From Chaunax sp. Z400 (lineage: Eukaryota; Chordata; Actinopteri; Lophiiformes; Chaunacidae), in NCBI GenBank assembly GCA_037577475.1, contig CM075186.1, forward strand, positions 4,773,501-4,837,500: a DNA stretch of 64,000 nucleotides. The letters run 5' to 3'. Positions within the stretch are counted from its first letter, which is position 1. Every line of letters begins with the position of its first letter. Shown in pieces: positions 46,168 to 64,000 of the stretch. The translations under genes and the position numbers were made by a program. The notes below the pieces were generated by a model that was not told the origin of the DNA, did not search any database, and was given only the letters and a program-made list of their open reading frames with translations.

Positions 46168-47020
46168 AGCCATCAGCTGCAGAACATGCTTTTAACATGA
46201 TTGTAGTATCATGTAGTAACATGATTATAGTAATAATAATAACAATGATAATAATAATAATAATAATCAGTGAGCCAAAAAGAGATATTAACAAAATCTG
46301 CAAGCATGTTTACTTTATTATCCACATTCAAACCTTGTACTGCTGTTTCATGAATTCATGACAATGAGTGATGGACAAATTTAACAACTTTTGGAACGGG
46401 ACATGAAAAAATTAAATTCAACCAACTGCATTTAACTTCAGTTAATTTCAGAGAATAAATTAAAAGTATTCTAATGACGACAAGTTCATACATTCACAAG
46501 AACAGACACACTAAACATATGCAGCCACATCAGAATTCATCTGATTGTCACTTTAACACCAGCACAGTTCTATTAAATTAAAAGATTTCAACATTTATAA
46601 TATATGTAACTATTAGCTATAACCTACACTACATAAACTCTAAAGTAAAATTTCTAACAATTGTTTTTCAGAAATTATTGTCCCTCTTGCATGGAATAAA
46701 TAAATAGCCTTCAAAGTACACTTTGTGTTTGAGTGTATTTCCTATAACAGACAGTAAAAGTGACAGTGAACTACAGTGTGCACTAAACAAAACATTCAAT
46801 TGCAATAGAATTACACATTTCAAGTCTGATTTATGCAGCCATTGGGCATAATGGACACTGGTACTAAGTCTGAAGCCTTAGAATCCAACTTTTTTGTGTG
46901 CTCTTAATATGTCGATTGTTTTTTTTAATCCTAGACCAAAACGTCCTGTGAATCTGAATCATTACAAGGCAAACCCGCATTCTCACATCATTCATACATC
47001 ACAGAGAGCATTGAGGCCTG
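46168..47020. other. Convergent intergenic region, copy 7 and nucb2
   Basis: Holds the 3' ends of both genes. An (ATA)n-like tract is at 46227-46266. AATAAA at 46454-46459 is a possible poly(A) signal for copy 7, and the complement of ATTAAA at 46924-46929 one for nucb2. No further gene was found. Confidence 0.45.
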
Positions 47021-52391
<5,371 letters not shown>

Positions 52392-52475
52392 CTGGCAAGG
52401 TACATAAAAGTAGAAGAAGAGTAAATAGATAAAAATCATTTGTGATTATTATTCTCATCATTATTATTATTATTA

Positions 52476-52502
52476 CTATATATATATATATATATATATA
52501 TA
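52476..52502. repeat. (TA)n microsatellite
   Basis: A run of TA dinucleotides in nucb2 intron 1. Confidence 0.9.
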
Positions 52503-52762
52503 AGTCTCTCATTATAATTGTGCTAAAATGTTCTTAGAGTCTAACCTCTACATTGTGTGCAGGTAACACCCTCTATTTCTCAAGCATTGTACAGGCGGTA
52601 CATGAGGTTATATAAATTACAATAGTCTCATTCTCAAAAGCAACGTCCTCCCACAAGAATTGTACAACACACGTGTTTGGTGGATAAAGTCGAGGTTACT
52701 TTTAGACAATTTCCTTACAATAGATTTTAAACTAGAAAGCCTGTGGTAGACCTGTAACTCAC

Positions 52763-52990
52763 CATTTTGACAGACACAGACACAGACACATTAGACTTTA
52801 GAGAACGAGATGTTTAGTGAGGATGGTGTAATGAAGAATGTAGCTAATTCATTATCGCGTGGAAGCAGAAAAGCAACAAAACAAGCCTTAGCATATATGT
52901 AAATTGCTATAATAAATCGCAGTTGAAAATAACACTTACTTGTAATGTGACACCCACTTTGAGCTCCTCTTTTTACTCTTGAACCGTCCG
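52763..52990 (-). other. nucb2: nucb2 first exon, mostly 5' UTR
   Basis: A consensus donor (ATG|GTGAGT) at 52762/52763 ends a likely first exon whose last codon is ATG (52763-52765). Spliced to the next exon, which also begins with ATG (52391), it would read Met-Met-Val-Arg. The 5' limit near 52990 is a guess. Confidence 0.5.
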
Positions 52991-53083
52991 TTTTCCTAAA
53001 CTGCGCTACAGTTTGTTTACAGCTCTCATCTACCACCAATACAAGTCTCCTAATGGCCACAACCTACACCAAAAATTATCTTC

Positions 53084-53094
53084 GCCATGGCAAC
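53084..53094. promoter_or_regulatory. X-box-like motif in the nucb2/pik3c2a interval
   Basis: GCCATGGCAAC is the core of the RFX-type GTTGCCATGGCAAC motif. An ATTGG (reverse CCAAT) lies about 20 bases further on. It sits roughly 320 bases upstream of the presumed nucb2 first exon end. Sequence match only. Confidence 0.35.
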
Positions 53095-54099
53095 GCTCCG
53101 CCTACAACCACTCTTATTGGACAGAAAATGTATGTTTACTTAGTGAAACCATCGCGTTGAGAAATGATTGGACGCTCATCCTGTCAGTCAACTTGGGCTA
53201 TCAAACCCGTGGTTTAAGGTGCTTTGAGCCAAACTGTACGTGGCGTTTATGAACACCCGATGAGAAGAGACATGATGTTAGTAATGTTTGATGCAAGAGA
53301 GGGGAAGATTATTTATTGCTTGAAATTGGATCGCTCACATACGCAGTCATCTATTTTAGCTTTTGGTCCGTGCATATTAAATGAATAGAGATTAAAAATT
53401 TAACCATTTTCATGACATCGACCTGATTTCCATGCTGTTTGGGCCAAAACTGGTGCGAATACAGAATTTGAAAATCCACTATTCTTTATGCAATAATTTA
53501 ATGAACAGTGTTTTTCAGATGTCACACTTGTGTGTGAAGATGGCAACATTGTCATCACCATACTGTTGCTTCTGTTTAAATTCACACGGATGCAAATTTA
53601 ATAAACAGACAGAATTTATTTCCTGACTACATGCGTGTATATGTAGATAGCTGTATGGTGCTCTGATTTTTTTGTATCCTTGTCTAATCTAACTTTTTAA
53701 TTACCTGTGTATATTTTCTGTGTCAATGACACACTTTCGTTTTGTTGTACATTGCTGTGTTGTACAAGGACTTATAAATTACCTTACATTTGCTAACATA
53801 CAAAATAATAGAGTTGTAGTTTCAGTTATGATGCCAGTCAAAATACACAAAAGCAAAAGGATTTATTTGTATGTATAGCATCGGACATTATTATTACTTT
53901 GTATTGATTATTTGTTTTACATTTTGAACATTGATGCATCCTCTTTATCTAAAAAAAACAAGATGTTACTCAAGCAAAAGTACATAAGCACTATCATCAA
54001 GATGCGCTATACTTGAAATAACAAATAGTACAAAACGCAGGAGACTATAATGGGCTGCGTTTAACCAGACTTGACAGATATACATTTATTTCGACACTA
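53095..54099. other. Divergent intergenic region, no gene
   Basis: Between the 5' ends of nucb2 (minus) and pik3c2a (plus). Short open frames here show no domain and no splice context. Confidence 0.45.
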
Positions 54100-54276
54100 A
54101 CTTATTTACTCCACACGGCGACGCTGCTTTGCCTCCTAATCTTCAATAGCGGGATCCAGCCAAGCCGAAACAACTCCATCTAACCTCTTCAACAGGAACT
54201 GACGTCCGCTCAGCGCAAGTGGATGGAAAAATGCTGCTGCAGGAAAAATGGCTCCAAACACCGCACCGTTAAAAGG
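54100..54276 (+). other. pik3c2a: Possible pik3c2a 5' UTR exon
   Basis: A CpG-containing block ends at AAAAG|GTGAGAAA (54276/54277), a strong donor. It is followed by about 4.9 kb without coding sequence up to the acceptor before 59149. A non-coding first exon is expected for this gene. The start is not determined. Confidence 0.35.
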
Positions 54277-57200
54277 TGAGAAATATACCTTTTGCAGAAA
54301 CTGTTTGTGTTTTAAAGTTTTATGTTGTACTTGCCTGAAATTGGTGGATGCGGCACCGTAGTGTCCGGTCGTCTCCCGGATTACAAAACATTCATTTCCT
54401 CCTTGTTTTGGGCAGTCGGTGGGTCCAAAGCAGTTCCCTGGGTACTTTAAAATCAATAAATCAATGTCCTTCAAAGTACGGAACAATCATCTATTATCGT
54501 CATATTGCTAAATTCAGCAGGCTAATGGTTCTGTGAACGATTTATTTGCCTATTTTGCCTTCCGTCTTGTCTGGTGTAGCGGCTAACTTAGCCACTTACA
54601 AACTCAAAAGTTAAAAGTTCCAGCCGCTAACAAAACTATCAAGAAGTGCATTTGTTTGGGCTAGCCGGGTCAGCTAGCTAGATTACGTTATTATTATCAG
54701 TGGAAAGTCCGTGTTATCTCAAATAAAGAACAAGATAGCCTTTATTTTATGATTTAGACAATCTGAGAAAACCAAACGTTCATGACTTATTGACAATTCA
54801 CAACACAGCATTGGTGTCAGGTGAGCATCAGCCGACAGGTTAGCTAGCTAGCCGAGTTGTGTTAGTCAGCCTCTAACTTTTGTGTTTTTAAACACGACTA
54901 TCCTGCTTTAAAGTTTACGTTAATTGTTTTTTTAGCATTAGTTAACTTACCCAGAGTTTTTTTTTTTTTTTTTTTACCAAGCCAAACACATTTCTATCGA
55001 TTGAATATCTATTGAATGTCATTATGTTTGCTTACGTGACAGTGTAATATCCCAATGCTAACAAACAACGATTGGGTTTAGCTAGAACACAGTGTTTTCA
55101 CCAAAGACATTCGAGGAAAGGTTAAGCATTTTGTGAACTAAAATGTTATGTACATTGTTTACTCTGAGTAAGTACACTCTAAATTGTAACATAAAAAGAG
55201 AAGAAATTCTTAAACTTGAGTTCCTCACTGCTCTGAACATAGTTAATTAAACTAAATAGGCTCTTCCTGTTGAGATTGTATGATCATCTGCTTTTGCCAA
55301 TCACTATATCCTCAGTTCCCTGTTCCATTAATGTAAGTACAGTATATGATTCACTCGTTAGAATTAACTACACTTTTACAGGCATATGATTGATTTGGGA
55401 TGCTAGGCAAGTGGACATCAATAGGGATTTCAGTCTCCCAGGGCTCTTAAATGGTCCTGTTACTTTTAGTTTTACTTACTTAGTTTTAGTTTTTACTCTT
55501 TATATACATAATGTTCTGCACTGAGGAGCCTAAACAGTAAACCCAGTAAAGAAAAACGTTTAACTGTATCATTTCCCTTTCCAACAACCACAAAACATAT
55601 CCTACAAATCTGTGAAGTTGACTTGGTTACATATTTTCCTTTGCAAATATATTGACCTGTACTTTGATCAGCCGTATATTATATTACTAACATCTGCACT
55701 TTCCCCACTACTTTGGAAGCAAAGTTATTACTTACATATGGTAAAATCCTGAATTGTTTATTGGTACAAAATTTTAGAAGTATCTCTTAAAACAATAGGC
55801 AGGTGCCGATATGAACATGTTATAACCATTCCTCCTGTCGTCAGAATCAACAGAAGGAATGAATAAAGCAAGTAAAACCTTAGGTAATGTTCAGAGGGCA
55901 TAAGACCAGCAGCTAAATATTGTTCAAACCCACAGAAGTGGTTTTGGGGAAAATATGTATAAAACTATGCAAAAAAAAAAAAAAAATGGAATTCAGGTTT
56001 TGAATATATTTGTCAGGGTCTGTAGCAAGCTTAGATTACGGTATATGTGAGGCTGTCAGACAGTGTAGACTAAGATGGCCTTACAACTTTAAAGCTACCT
56101 AAAGGGCAAATTGAGGTGAAGTGTGTTGTTAAGAAAACATGATGGTGATTGTCAAGCCATCAAGCAAGTTATCTGGGAATTCCCCAGATTCTCAGAGTAC
56201 ATTTAATTAATGCGATGTTAATCTATTTTCAGTCAAGTAACCAGTATCACTCCAGTCTAATGGATCAGGTAGCTGTTGTCTTCTGTCGACTTTAACATTT
56301 AATGTTATGCTTTAATATTGAAATAAGCTCTAACAGCACTATGGTTCTGCCTTCCTTTTCTATGGAACGGAGGATCTGAGTTTGCAGTATTTGTCTTGGC
56401 TGCACTTCGCTTTTCTGCATGTGGGTTTTTCCGTCTTTGTATTTTAGCTTGTTGCCATTTGTGCATTTAGGCATGTTGGTATCTTGATTCAGGATCTTTT
56501 GTGTTTAGTCATGGTCTTGGTTATATTTAGAGTAACTTGAGCCCAATTGAATTTCCTTTGTTAAAACAGCATACAAGCCATTGTTTGTCTCAGTTTTCCT
56601 TCATTTGGAACTATATTGGATTGATCTTCCCAATCTGCAACAATCTACAGTATATATATATATATAAATCAAAACTACTGTTTATGAAGTTAAATCACAT
56701 TACATGGTTTCCCCAATTGACCCAGTGTTAACATACAGAATCAGAAAGTAGCTGCTGTTTAGTGTTGGGCTTATTGTGATAATTTGAGTACTTGTAGTCA
56801 AGGAGCTCTGACCTCTTGACTATCCAAGTGACTTTGAATACTGATCTGTGTGCAAAATCAATGATGTACACATGAACTGCTTTGGTCAGAGCATGTGACT
56901 TTTCTGCACAGAGTTAAGCCATCAGTGAAGGCAGGTGCCAAAAGACAACAACCTTTCTTTTTGTGTATTTAATGTCCCCAAGCTGTGTTCTTGACAAAGT
57001 TGGCACTGCTCCTCTAGTCAAATGCTTAATGTGTGCAACCACATTGTCACTGCCTGCTGGTCTTAGCACAGCTGATAAGACAATCTTGGGCCGTGGTACT
57101 AACATAATGCTAGCAGAGTGAGAGAGAGGAAGAGAGAGAGAGAGACCAGTTCGGCTGCTTAGCATGCCAAATTCCTCAGCTGCACAATAGTGCTAGGCTA

Positions 57201-59148
57201 GCCTGAGTCCCTGCACAGCCAGCCTTCTCCACCATAATGGGAGGGGAATCTCAGTAGAGGTTGGTAACGCCTGGGGAGGGAAGGAACTCACTCAACCCAG
57301 GGGCAGAGATTATTCGATGAATGGTTGCTTTGAGAAGGCACTGTGTCATTTTAGGACCACAAAACACTCTTTGCAGCAATATCTTTCTCCTGTTGTTGAC
57401 ATGGCACCTTCCTGTTGCAGGCTAACCATAAATAGATAGGATTATTAAAAGTGGAAGATGCCCAAATAGATTGAACAATAATGAAAATGAATTGTTAGTT
57501 GCTGTCCTGCACAGTAGCATACCAATCTGTAACTTAATGTCATGCCAAAAAGTTTGTGAGTCATATGTCTCCGCCTTGTTATGAATCACTGCACAATTGT
57601 TTGATATGGTCTTTTTTTGGTATGTGGTCAGCCCAGCTCCTTGGTTAAACAAATGTTGGTGAGAACAATTGTACACATTGTCTTGTTAATGTACACTAAT
57701 AGAGAAAAACTTGTTGTGAGTGAGCTGATCAATTTAAACATTGTGAACGTACTGGTAATGTGCTCGTTATTTGACCTAATTGATGCCCTTGACTCCAAAA
57801 CAAGCACAAGTAATTATTGGCTGTGCATATGTGACAAATGGCAGCCAGTCAATAAGCAATCAACGCCTGGTTACAGCAACAAGGCTTAGGGAAGACTTAG
57901 ATCCACCATTGTCAACCAGGGTGCTGCCTGGGTACGTCAGGGGTGGCACAAAAAATATTCTGATGTTGAATTAATGTAGAATTAATTAAAATCCCAAAAA
58001 GCGAATCTCATCAAGAAAATTCAGATCATTGTGGTATCACAATATCACATACCAGTGGTATCTTAGCAGCGAGGGTAGTAGAAGCCAGCAGCATCTTTAC
58101 TGGCGATCCATCATGCCCTCGCCCTATGTGCCTGGCATGTGGTATGAAATTGTCAAATCAAGCAATAGTTCTAAGCAAACCTAAAAGACAATGATCTGTC
58201 ACTAGCCAGCAAGGGTGCAGACTTATTATTCGCTTGAAAAATCAACACAACCGACAAGAGCAAGTGATGACGAAGTGTGCAAAATGTCAGAGAAAGACTT
58301 GCTACTGCTGGCAGAGATCAGGGAATATCTCACATTAAAAATAAAATTTTAAGACACGGCTTTGGATGGGTTTTGGATGTCAATGGAGGTGGAGTAGTTT
58401 CAAGTAACGCCAATGCAATGCTGTTACCATTGTTGACGACATAGTTGTGTGAACTGAGGGTTGTAGACCAGGAGCTACATGACTGCCTCTCATTTATCCC
58501 TACAGGAATGGAGTGGTTGTGCCTACTTATTGTGTGTGTGCACATGCGTGCGTTGGCTTTCAGAGGGATGCCAATTGTGTGTTTTTAAATACATTTTAAA
58601 CTGGTGATTTTGCATACTTTGAAACGATGCTGTGACTGAAAAAAGGTTTAGATTAAGAACATTTTACAAACAATGCTGACCCTTTGGCAGATGTCGCTCA
58701 GGAGGAACAGCAGATCATCCCTTACAACAAAGGGTTCCAGTCTTCTGGACCAGAACACTGAACTGAGTGTAAGAGTGTGAGTGGTAGGATGGGGTGGAGT
58801 GAGGTGCTTTGGTTTAAAAGTGCCTTATAATTGTACTTTTGGTACACTTGTCATATCCAGGTACATTTAAACAAGCTTTTCAACTAGTTTCCTCTGTGAA
58901 CTGTCTCACTTTATTTTCCTTTTAATTTTAATTACCATTTCTTTTAAATTGCTGTAAGGCTCTAATGCTCATTTTGCATTGACGGTAATACATTTTTGTG
59001 TATTGGTCAATTTGTCAAACCTAATTATTTCTGGTCTTTGAATTTGATAGTATAATCTCAATATTTTCCTAAATGATATACAGGTATCCTTTAATGTGTT
59101 TGACCATCACTTGAATGTAAATCATTCACACTTTATTTCCCTTTTTAG
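54277..59148. other. pik3c2a intron 1
   Basis: No coding sequence found. It contains a poly-T tract near 54960, an A-run near 55970, a short (TA)n near 56650 and a (GA)n-like tract near 57120. The last 20 bases are pyrimidine-rich and end in TTTAG. Confidence 0.5.
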
Positions 59149-59225
59149 GTGTTTAAAGATTTGCTACGCAATTGTTTGGGCCAGACTTAAAGCTGTCACA
59201 CCCATGGCATCTTCCAGTTGACAGA

Positions 59226-60353
59226 ATGGCCCAGATATCAAGTGGTAATGGGTTCAAGCTGGATGTCCCCCAGCCAAAGGGGGTTGTGGGTAAAGAGGAG
59301 GCTCTCCGCATGGAGGAAGAGGCTTTAGCAAAATTGCAAAAGGAGAAGAGACACACTGTTTCAGCTTCAACATCACCATCAAAACCCAAACCATTTAAGT
59401 CTACCACTACTGCTCCTAAACCTTCATCCTCTAATACTAGACCAGAAAAGGACCTCATTGTCTTCCCGGAGACCAAGAAGCAGGTAGAGCAGGACAAGTT
59501 CAGGGATATTGATGTGGACAAGCTGACCAATGAGGAACTTGAAAAGCTCCTACTGGATGAAAACTTTGGGGCTAACAGCAAAGTCTCTTGCCCCTCATCA
59601 CTACTGGGGTTTAACCTCAGTGCCTCCTACCCCGGAGGCCATGGCTGTAGCACCTCTCCTTTCCAGAGCAGCCAGTGGCCACCTGTTCTGTCCACCTCAT
59701 CTAGCTCCAGTGTCTCCACTCCCACACATCAGCCTACCCCAATGTTCCCCTCTGCTCCATTCCCAAAGCCAGTCACATTTCAAAATGGCTACGCTCCAAC
59801 CATGTCATCTTTCATGGGCCTGTCGGCACAGCAGCCATCCTTCATGGCCTTCACTCCCATCCAGCCTGCTGCTGCCATGGCCTTCCCGCAGCCAGCCGTG
59901 GACCCAGAGATGGCCAAACTGTTCGACAAGATTGCCAGCACTTCTGAGTACTTGAAGAATGGCAAATCGGCCAACACTGAAGTAGATTCCTCCCAAGCAA
60001 GCACAGCTTCTTTGGCACCCAACCCACCACCGCAGCAGCCAGCAACGATGGAGTCCTCTAGCATTAGCCGCTTTGACTGGCTGGATCTGGACCCACTTAC
60101 AAAGCGTAAAACTGAGAATGAGGAAGTATCCCAGGTATCAGGAGGCACTGCACAGACGGTACCTGGAATTCCTGCAGGAGATCCTTGGGATGCAGTGCTT
60201 GAGACCGAAGGGACCAGCACCCCCCCACTGGAGGCGAAAGCATCAGTATCAGCTCGCTCACAGCACAGGAGAGCATCAACCGGAGCGGCTGTCACCAGGA
60301 GCCATTCACTCAACATCCCAGGGACATCCAGCCAGCACAAACCAAACAGTCAG
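59226..60353 (+). CDS. pik3c2a: PI3-kinase C2 alpha, first coding exon (gene continues beyond window)
   Basis: Class II phosphoinositide 3-kinase, acting on clathrin-coated and endosomal membranes. The exon runs from an acceptor before 59149 to the donor CAG|GTAGGT at 60354. Coding starts at 59226 (MAQISSGNGF, A at -3 and G at +4) and gives 376 residues in phase 0. Blocks shared with vertebrate PIK3C2A are KEEALRMEEEALAKLQKEK, DIDVDKLTNEELEKLLLDE, MAKLFDKIASTSEYLKNGKS, FDWLDLDPL and DPWDAVL. This is the disordered clathrin-binding N-terminus, rich in Pro, Ser and Gln. The Ras-binding, C2, helical, kinase, PX and second C2 domains lie beyond the window. An in-frame upstream extension to 59172 would need a TTG start and is not used. 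Confidence 0.95.
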
Positions 60354-61066
60354 GTAGGTTCATAAAATATTGTAAAAGTTTGAAAAATTTAAATCTTATC
60401 TCTAGATTTTATCATGTGCTGAGATATCTGAAGACCTTTGTGAATGACATGTTTTGGCATATCATAGCTGGAAAGTCATTTAAATGAAAGGCCTTGAAAA
60501 TGTATTCTCTATCAGATTTTACTGTGACCACCATCGTCGTACATGAACACAAAATTTTCAGTGCAAATTAGATACATTTTTTCTTACTCTCTGTGCTGTT
60601 TTGTCTGTGCTCTTCTCACTGGTTTGAAGTGGGCAAGGCTTAATTCTCCACCAACGTAAATAGGATGTCAAATGGTGCTTACTTATATAAATGGAAAAGT
60701 GTAAGGAAAACATATATTTATTTACTTAAAACAGAGGCATTCTAGTGAGAACCATGTCTTTGGTGATGTGCTTTGTGATGGGATTTATGTCTTTCCATCT
60801 GTTGCTTTTCTTGTCATAAAGCACTTTTTTGTGGAATGATCCAGACAACGTTTGCTGATTGTGTTTTTGTGCTGGTACCATGGCTGGTTTAGGGCTGTCG
60901 AGGACTTAAGGTGGATTTTAACATGCTACCTGCTCGTCCTTTGCCACTCTGAAAAGTCCATTCAATAACAGAAATGTCATTGAGTACTGTTTACAGTGTT
61001 GGCACAATCATTTAAAAAATCCTAAAAACCAACAAGCAAATCTTAGTTAAGTTTAGTTAGAACATA
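60354..61066. other. pik3c2a intron 2, left part
   Basis: No coding sequence or clear repeat. Confidence 0.5.
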
Positions 61067-62303
61067 CACTATATGGACAGAAGTATTGGGACACACCTCT
61101 TAATCATTGAATTCAGGTGTTTCGTTCACATCCATTGTCACAGGTGTATAAAATCAAGCACCTAACTATCCAGTCTGCATTTACAAACATTTATATAAGA
61201 ATGGGTTGTTCTGAAGAGCTCAGTGAATTCATGCGTGGTTCTGTCATAGGATGCCACCTTTGCATAAGTCAGTTTTTGAACTCTCTTCCCCTGCTACAAA
61301 TTCCACGGTCAAATGTAAGTGATATTATTGAGAAGTGAAAGTGTTTAGGAACAACAGCAACTCAGCCATGAAGTGTCAGATCATGTAAAGTCACAGAGCG
61401 GGGTCACCGAGTGCTGTAAAATAGTGAGTCAACATCGCCAACTCTCTGTTGACCAGATAATTGCAGTGTTCCAAACTTCCTCTGGCATTAACATCGGCAC
61501 AAAAACTGTGTGCCGGAACTTCGTGGAATGGGCTCCCATGGCCGAGCAGCTGCATGCAAGCCTTACATCACCAAGCACTATGCCAGGCGTTGGATGGAGT
61601 GGTGTTAAGAATGCCTTCACTGGACTCTGGAGCAGTGGAAACGTGTTCTGTGGAGTGAATAATCACGCCTCTCTGTCCGGCAGTCTTTGGATGAATCTGG
61701 GTTTGGCAGACGCCAGGAGAATGTTACCTGCCTGACTGCATTGCGCCAACTGTAAAGTTTGGTGGAGGAGGGATAATGGTATGTGGTTTTTCAGGCATTG
61801 GGCTTAGGCCCCTTAGTTCCAGTGAAAGGAAATATTAATGCTTAAACATTACAAAGATAGTTTGGGCAATTCTATGCTTCCAAGTTTGTGGAACCAGTTT
61901 GGGGAAGGCCCTTTCCTGTTCTAGCATGACTATGCCCCAGTGCACAAAGAGAGGTCCATAAAGACATAGTTTGGGTAGTTTGGTGTAGAAGAACTTGACT
62001 GGCCTGCACAGAGCTGTGACTTCAACCCCGTCGAACACCTTTGGGATGAACTGGAATGGAGATTGGAAGCCAGGCTTTCTCGCCCAACATCGGTCGGTGT
62101 CTGACCTCACAAATGCTCTTCTGGGTGGATGGTCAAAAATTCCCACAGACAACCCTCCAAAATCTTGTAGAAAGTGGAAGCTGTTGCAGCTGCAAAGGAG
62201 GTATCAACTCCACATTAATGCCTATGAATTTAGAATGGGATGTCATAAAAGTTCCTGTAGGTGTAAGGGCCAAGTGTCCCAATATACTATTGTCCATATA
62301 GTG
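61067..62303 (+). mobile_element. Tc1/mariner transposon relic
   Basis: Inverted ends CACTATATGGACAGAAGTATTGGGACAC and its complement (GTGTCCCAATA ... GTCCATATAGTG), each bordered by TA; length about 1.24 kb. The interior reads in broken frames as Tc1-type transposase: VKFGGGGIMV, VPVKG, DYAP, WPAQS-like, LWDELE, SVSDLTNALL and WSKIPTD blocks in order. Frameshifts and stops, including one at the WSDE-like block, show it is inactive. Confidence 0.88.
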
Positions 62304-64000
62304 TATGTTGGCGGATCTTGTATCTTGTTCAATCCAAAAAAAACATCAATGTCTTACTTAGAACTTCATGTGTATTCATTCTTCACTCACCTAGCACAAG
62401 CTAAACACCCTCTTTACATCTGCTCCCTGTTTTAAGTCTTTCATCGTGGTTAGCTGCCCACTGTTTCACCCCACAATTATCTCTTAACCACATGTGATTA
62501 ATTTTATAGTACAAGACATGAGTGATCTAATTTCCTCTGATGAATATTTAGAACACTCATTTGGGACAGCGCTGTGGGCAAGTGGCAGGGCATATTGTTG
62601 CCTCTAAATCTCTTCTTTTTTTTCTCCCTAAAACTAAACCATCTGTTATTTGACTGGTAGGCTTTAATAAGTTTGTACTACTGGCAGTTCTGCATGGGGA
62701 CAGGACAAAAAATGTAGTCTGTAGCAATAGAACCATACTTAGTCCTACCAGCCGGACATGAACTTGAGCCACGTCTCTTCCTCTTTATTTAGTATTTGAG
62801 TCAGATAAACATCAGAATAACAAGATGGTGCAATTCTTTTTGCCTGGCAATGAATGAGTAAAAGACATGATAAGATTAATCGAAAATGCTTTTCAATCAA
62901 TATGATAAAAGGGAAAAGCTCCGTTTAGAATGTTTGATGTGAAAAGTCTTACTGTTAGTATGTATTACTGCCCTCTACAGCTGTGTGAAATGCACTATAC
63001 AGTCACCCCTTTTCTGGAGGCATGCATGTCTCTCCCCATACAGGTTTCATAGCACACAAGATACAAACTACACTAAGACGCTTTCATCAAGCTGTTGCTC
63101 TACATCAAAAACTCCATGATGTGCTTGAAGGACACGCTATTGTGTTTTTTTGGGTTGTTTTCTAGCCAACTTCCTGCTCATTGTGTTTCTCTGTGTCATG
63201 ACCCAACAATTGGTCTGTGTGATATGTTTATCACAGCAGGGCAATGATTAACCTTACAGCACTGTAAAATGCCCTGATTTCCAGAATACACCGTGGGAAA
63301 AACAGGAAGTTTGACACAATTTGAAAACAGTGTTTTTGAAAGATTATGGTACTGTAAAGTAAAAAAAAAAGTAAGGAAACATTGAGAAACAGGTGATAAA
63401 CACAAGCAGCCAAGGACAGTTTCAAGTCTGTGTGTGGGACTCTGCAGACACATACTTAACCATTCATCAGAGGGAACTTGTCTTGTCTGCATACCCAGCT
63501 GTGTCTTCCAGGGTTTAGGAATGTGTTTCTGTGAAAGGATAGCACGGTGTTTGTTTACACCTTTCCTGTATGTTATGTCTAGGTTCAAGCCTGCATTTGC
63601 TAGTCAGGCTCCACTGTTGTGTATATCAAGCTTTTTCTTTTCATACGTCACTCTACACTGTCATTTTTTTATGTGTATCCATTATGTCTGTAGTGTTGTT
63701 GGCATGGTATGTGTGTTTGCTTGCTCTCCTTGTTCCATCTGTTTGCCTGGTAGTCGGCGCCCACATTGTTATAAACACAAACGAGCCCATACAGGTCCTT
63801 TATGTCCCACCAGAATTACCTAAAAAAATTTTTTTTTTTAAATCACACTCTAAAGTTGGTCATTTAGACTTAGAGGAGAGAGATGCTGTATTTTCATTGT
63901 CTTTGGGTAATTGTGGCATGGCATGGTTCAAGCAGCTGTGATTATATCCTGTGATGTGGCCAAATAAGATGTATCTGTTTTTCAATAAAAGACTTCCAGT
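62304..64000. other. pik3c2a intron, right part to window end
   Basis: No coding exon recognised. Open frames at about 63430-63940 are intronic noise without domain or conserved blocks. The next pik3c2a exon must lie beyond 64000. Confidence 0.5.

Noticed and set aside
59172..59225. In-frame N-terminal extension of PIK3C2A
   Set aside because: It begins with TTG. The first in-frame ATG is 59226, which matches the conserved MAQISS start.
59789..60340. 183-residue minus-strand ORF
   Set aside because: Antisense to the pik3c2a coding exon; no domain and no conservation beyond the sense protein.
61373..62435. Several 60-146 residue ORFs
   Set aside because: Fragments of a Tc1-type transposase between inverted ends.
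63434..63941. Hydrophobic open frames near the right edge
   Set aside because: Intronic, overlapping in several frames, with no splice context or resemblance to PIK3C2A sequence.

Overview
The window is nuclear DNA of a ray-finned (teleost) fish. Genes are split by short GT-AG introns, the tRNA-derived SINE, foldback MITEs, Tc1 and piggyBac relics are of fish type, and the right end carries the vertebrate neighbours NUCB2 and PIK3C2A head to head. No prokaryotic feature is present.

Left and centre (about 2-46 kb) hold a tandem array of isopenicillin-N-synthase-like 2-oxoglutarate/Fe(II) oxygenase genes. I could rebuild seven intact seven-exon genes of 307-310 residues. Copies 1-6 are on the minus strand (4964-8706, 11904-14577, 16720-20405, 21548-25034, 26000-29391, 30436-33054) and copy 7 is on the plus strand (43370-46167). 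Broken pieces lie at 2011-2612, 16340-16390, 39490-39682 and 40837-41817. All seven keep the HxD...H iron site. The Arg-x-Ser co-substrate motif is Arg-x-Cys in copies 1, 2 and 5. Copies 1 and 2 belong to a young tandem duplication of about 5-5.5 kb with a third partial unit behind it.

Between copy 6 and the inverted copy 7 lies an intact nine-exon patatin-like lipase of 540 residues (34521-39267, plus), close to ATGL/PNPLA2 and PNPLA3, with Ser47/Asp166 at the ATGL positions. Decayed first-exon or 5' pieces of the same lipase lie head to head with copy 5 (29575-29990), with the pseudogene (40150-40395) and with copy 7 (42925-43165). The ancestral unit therefore looks like a divergent oxygenase/lipase pair that was duplicated, inverted and mostly lost its lipase half. 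Several of these promoters share a CACGTG-like box followed by CCAAT.

Right end (46-64 kb): nucb2 on the minus strand (12 coding exons, 442 residues, signal peptide, nesfatin-1 segment, EF-hands), then a divergent intergenic region of about 1 kb, then the 5' part of pik3c2a on the plus strand. Only its first coding exon (376 residues) is inside the window; the kinase domains lie beyond the right edge.

Mobile DNA is dense and often datable from the paralogues: a 399-bp hAT-like MITE in copy 1 with the empty site in copy 2, a 1.1-kb hAT-like insertion between copy 6 and its presumed promoter element, a 472-bp foldback only in copy 5, a piggyBac relic in copy 3, a solo LTR in nucb2 and a Tc1 relic in pik3c2a.
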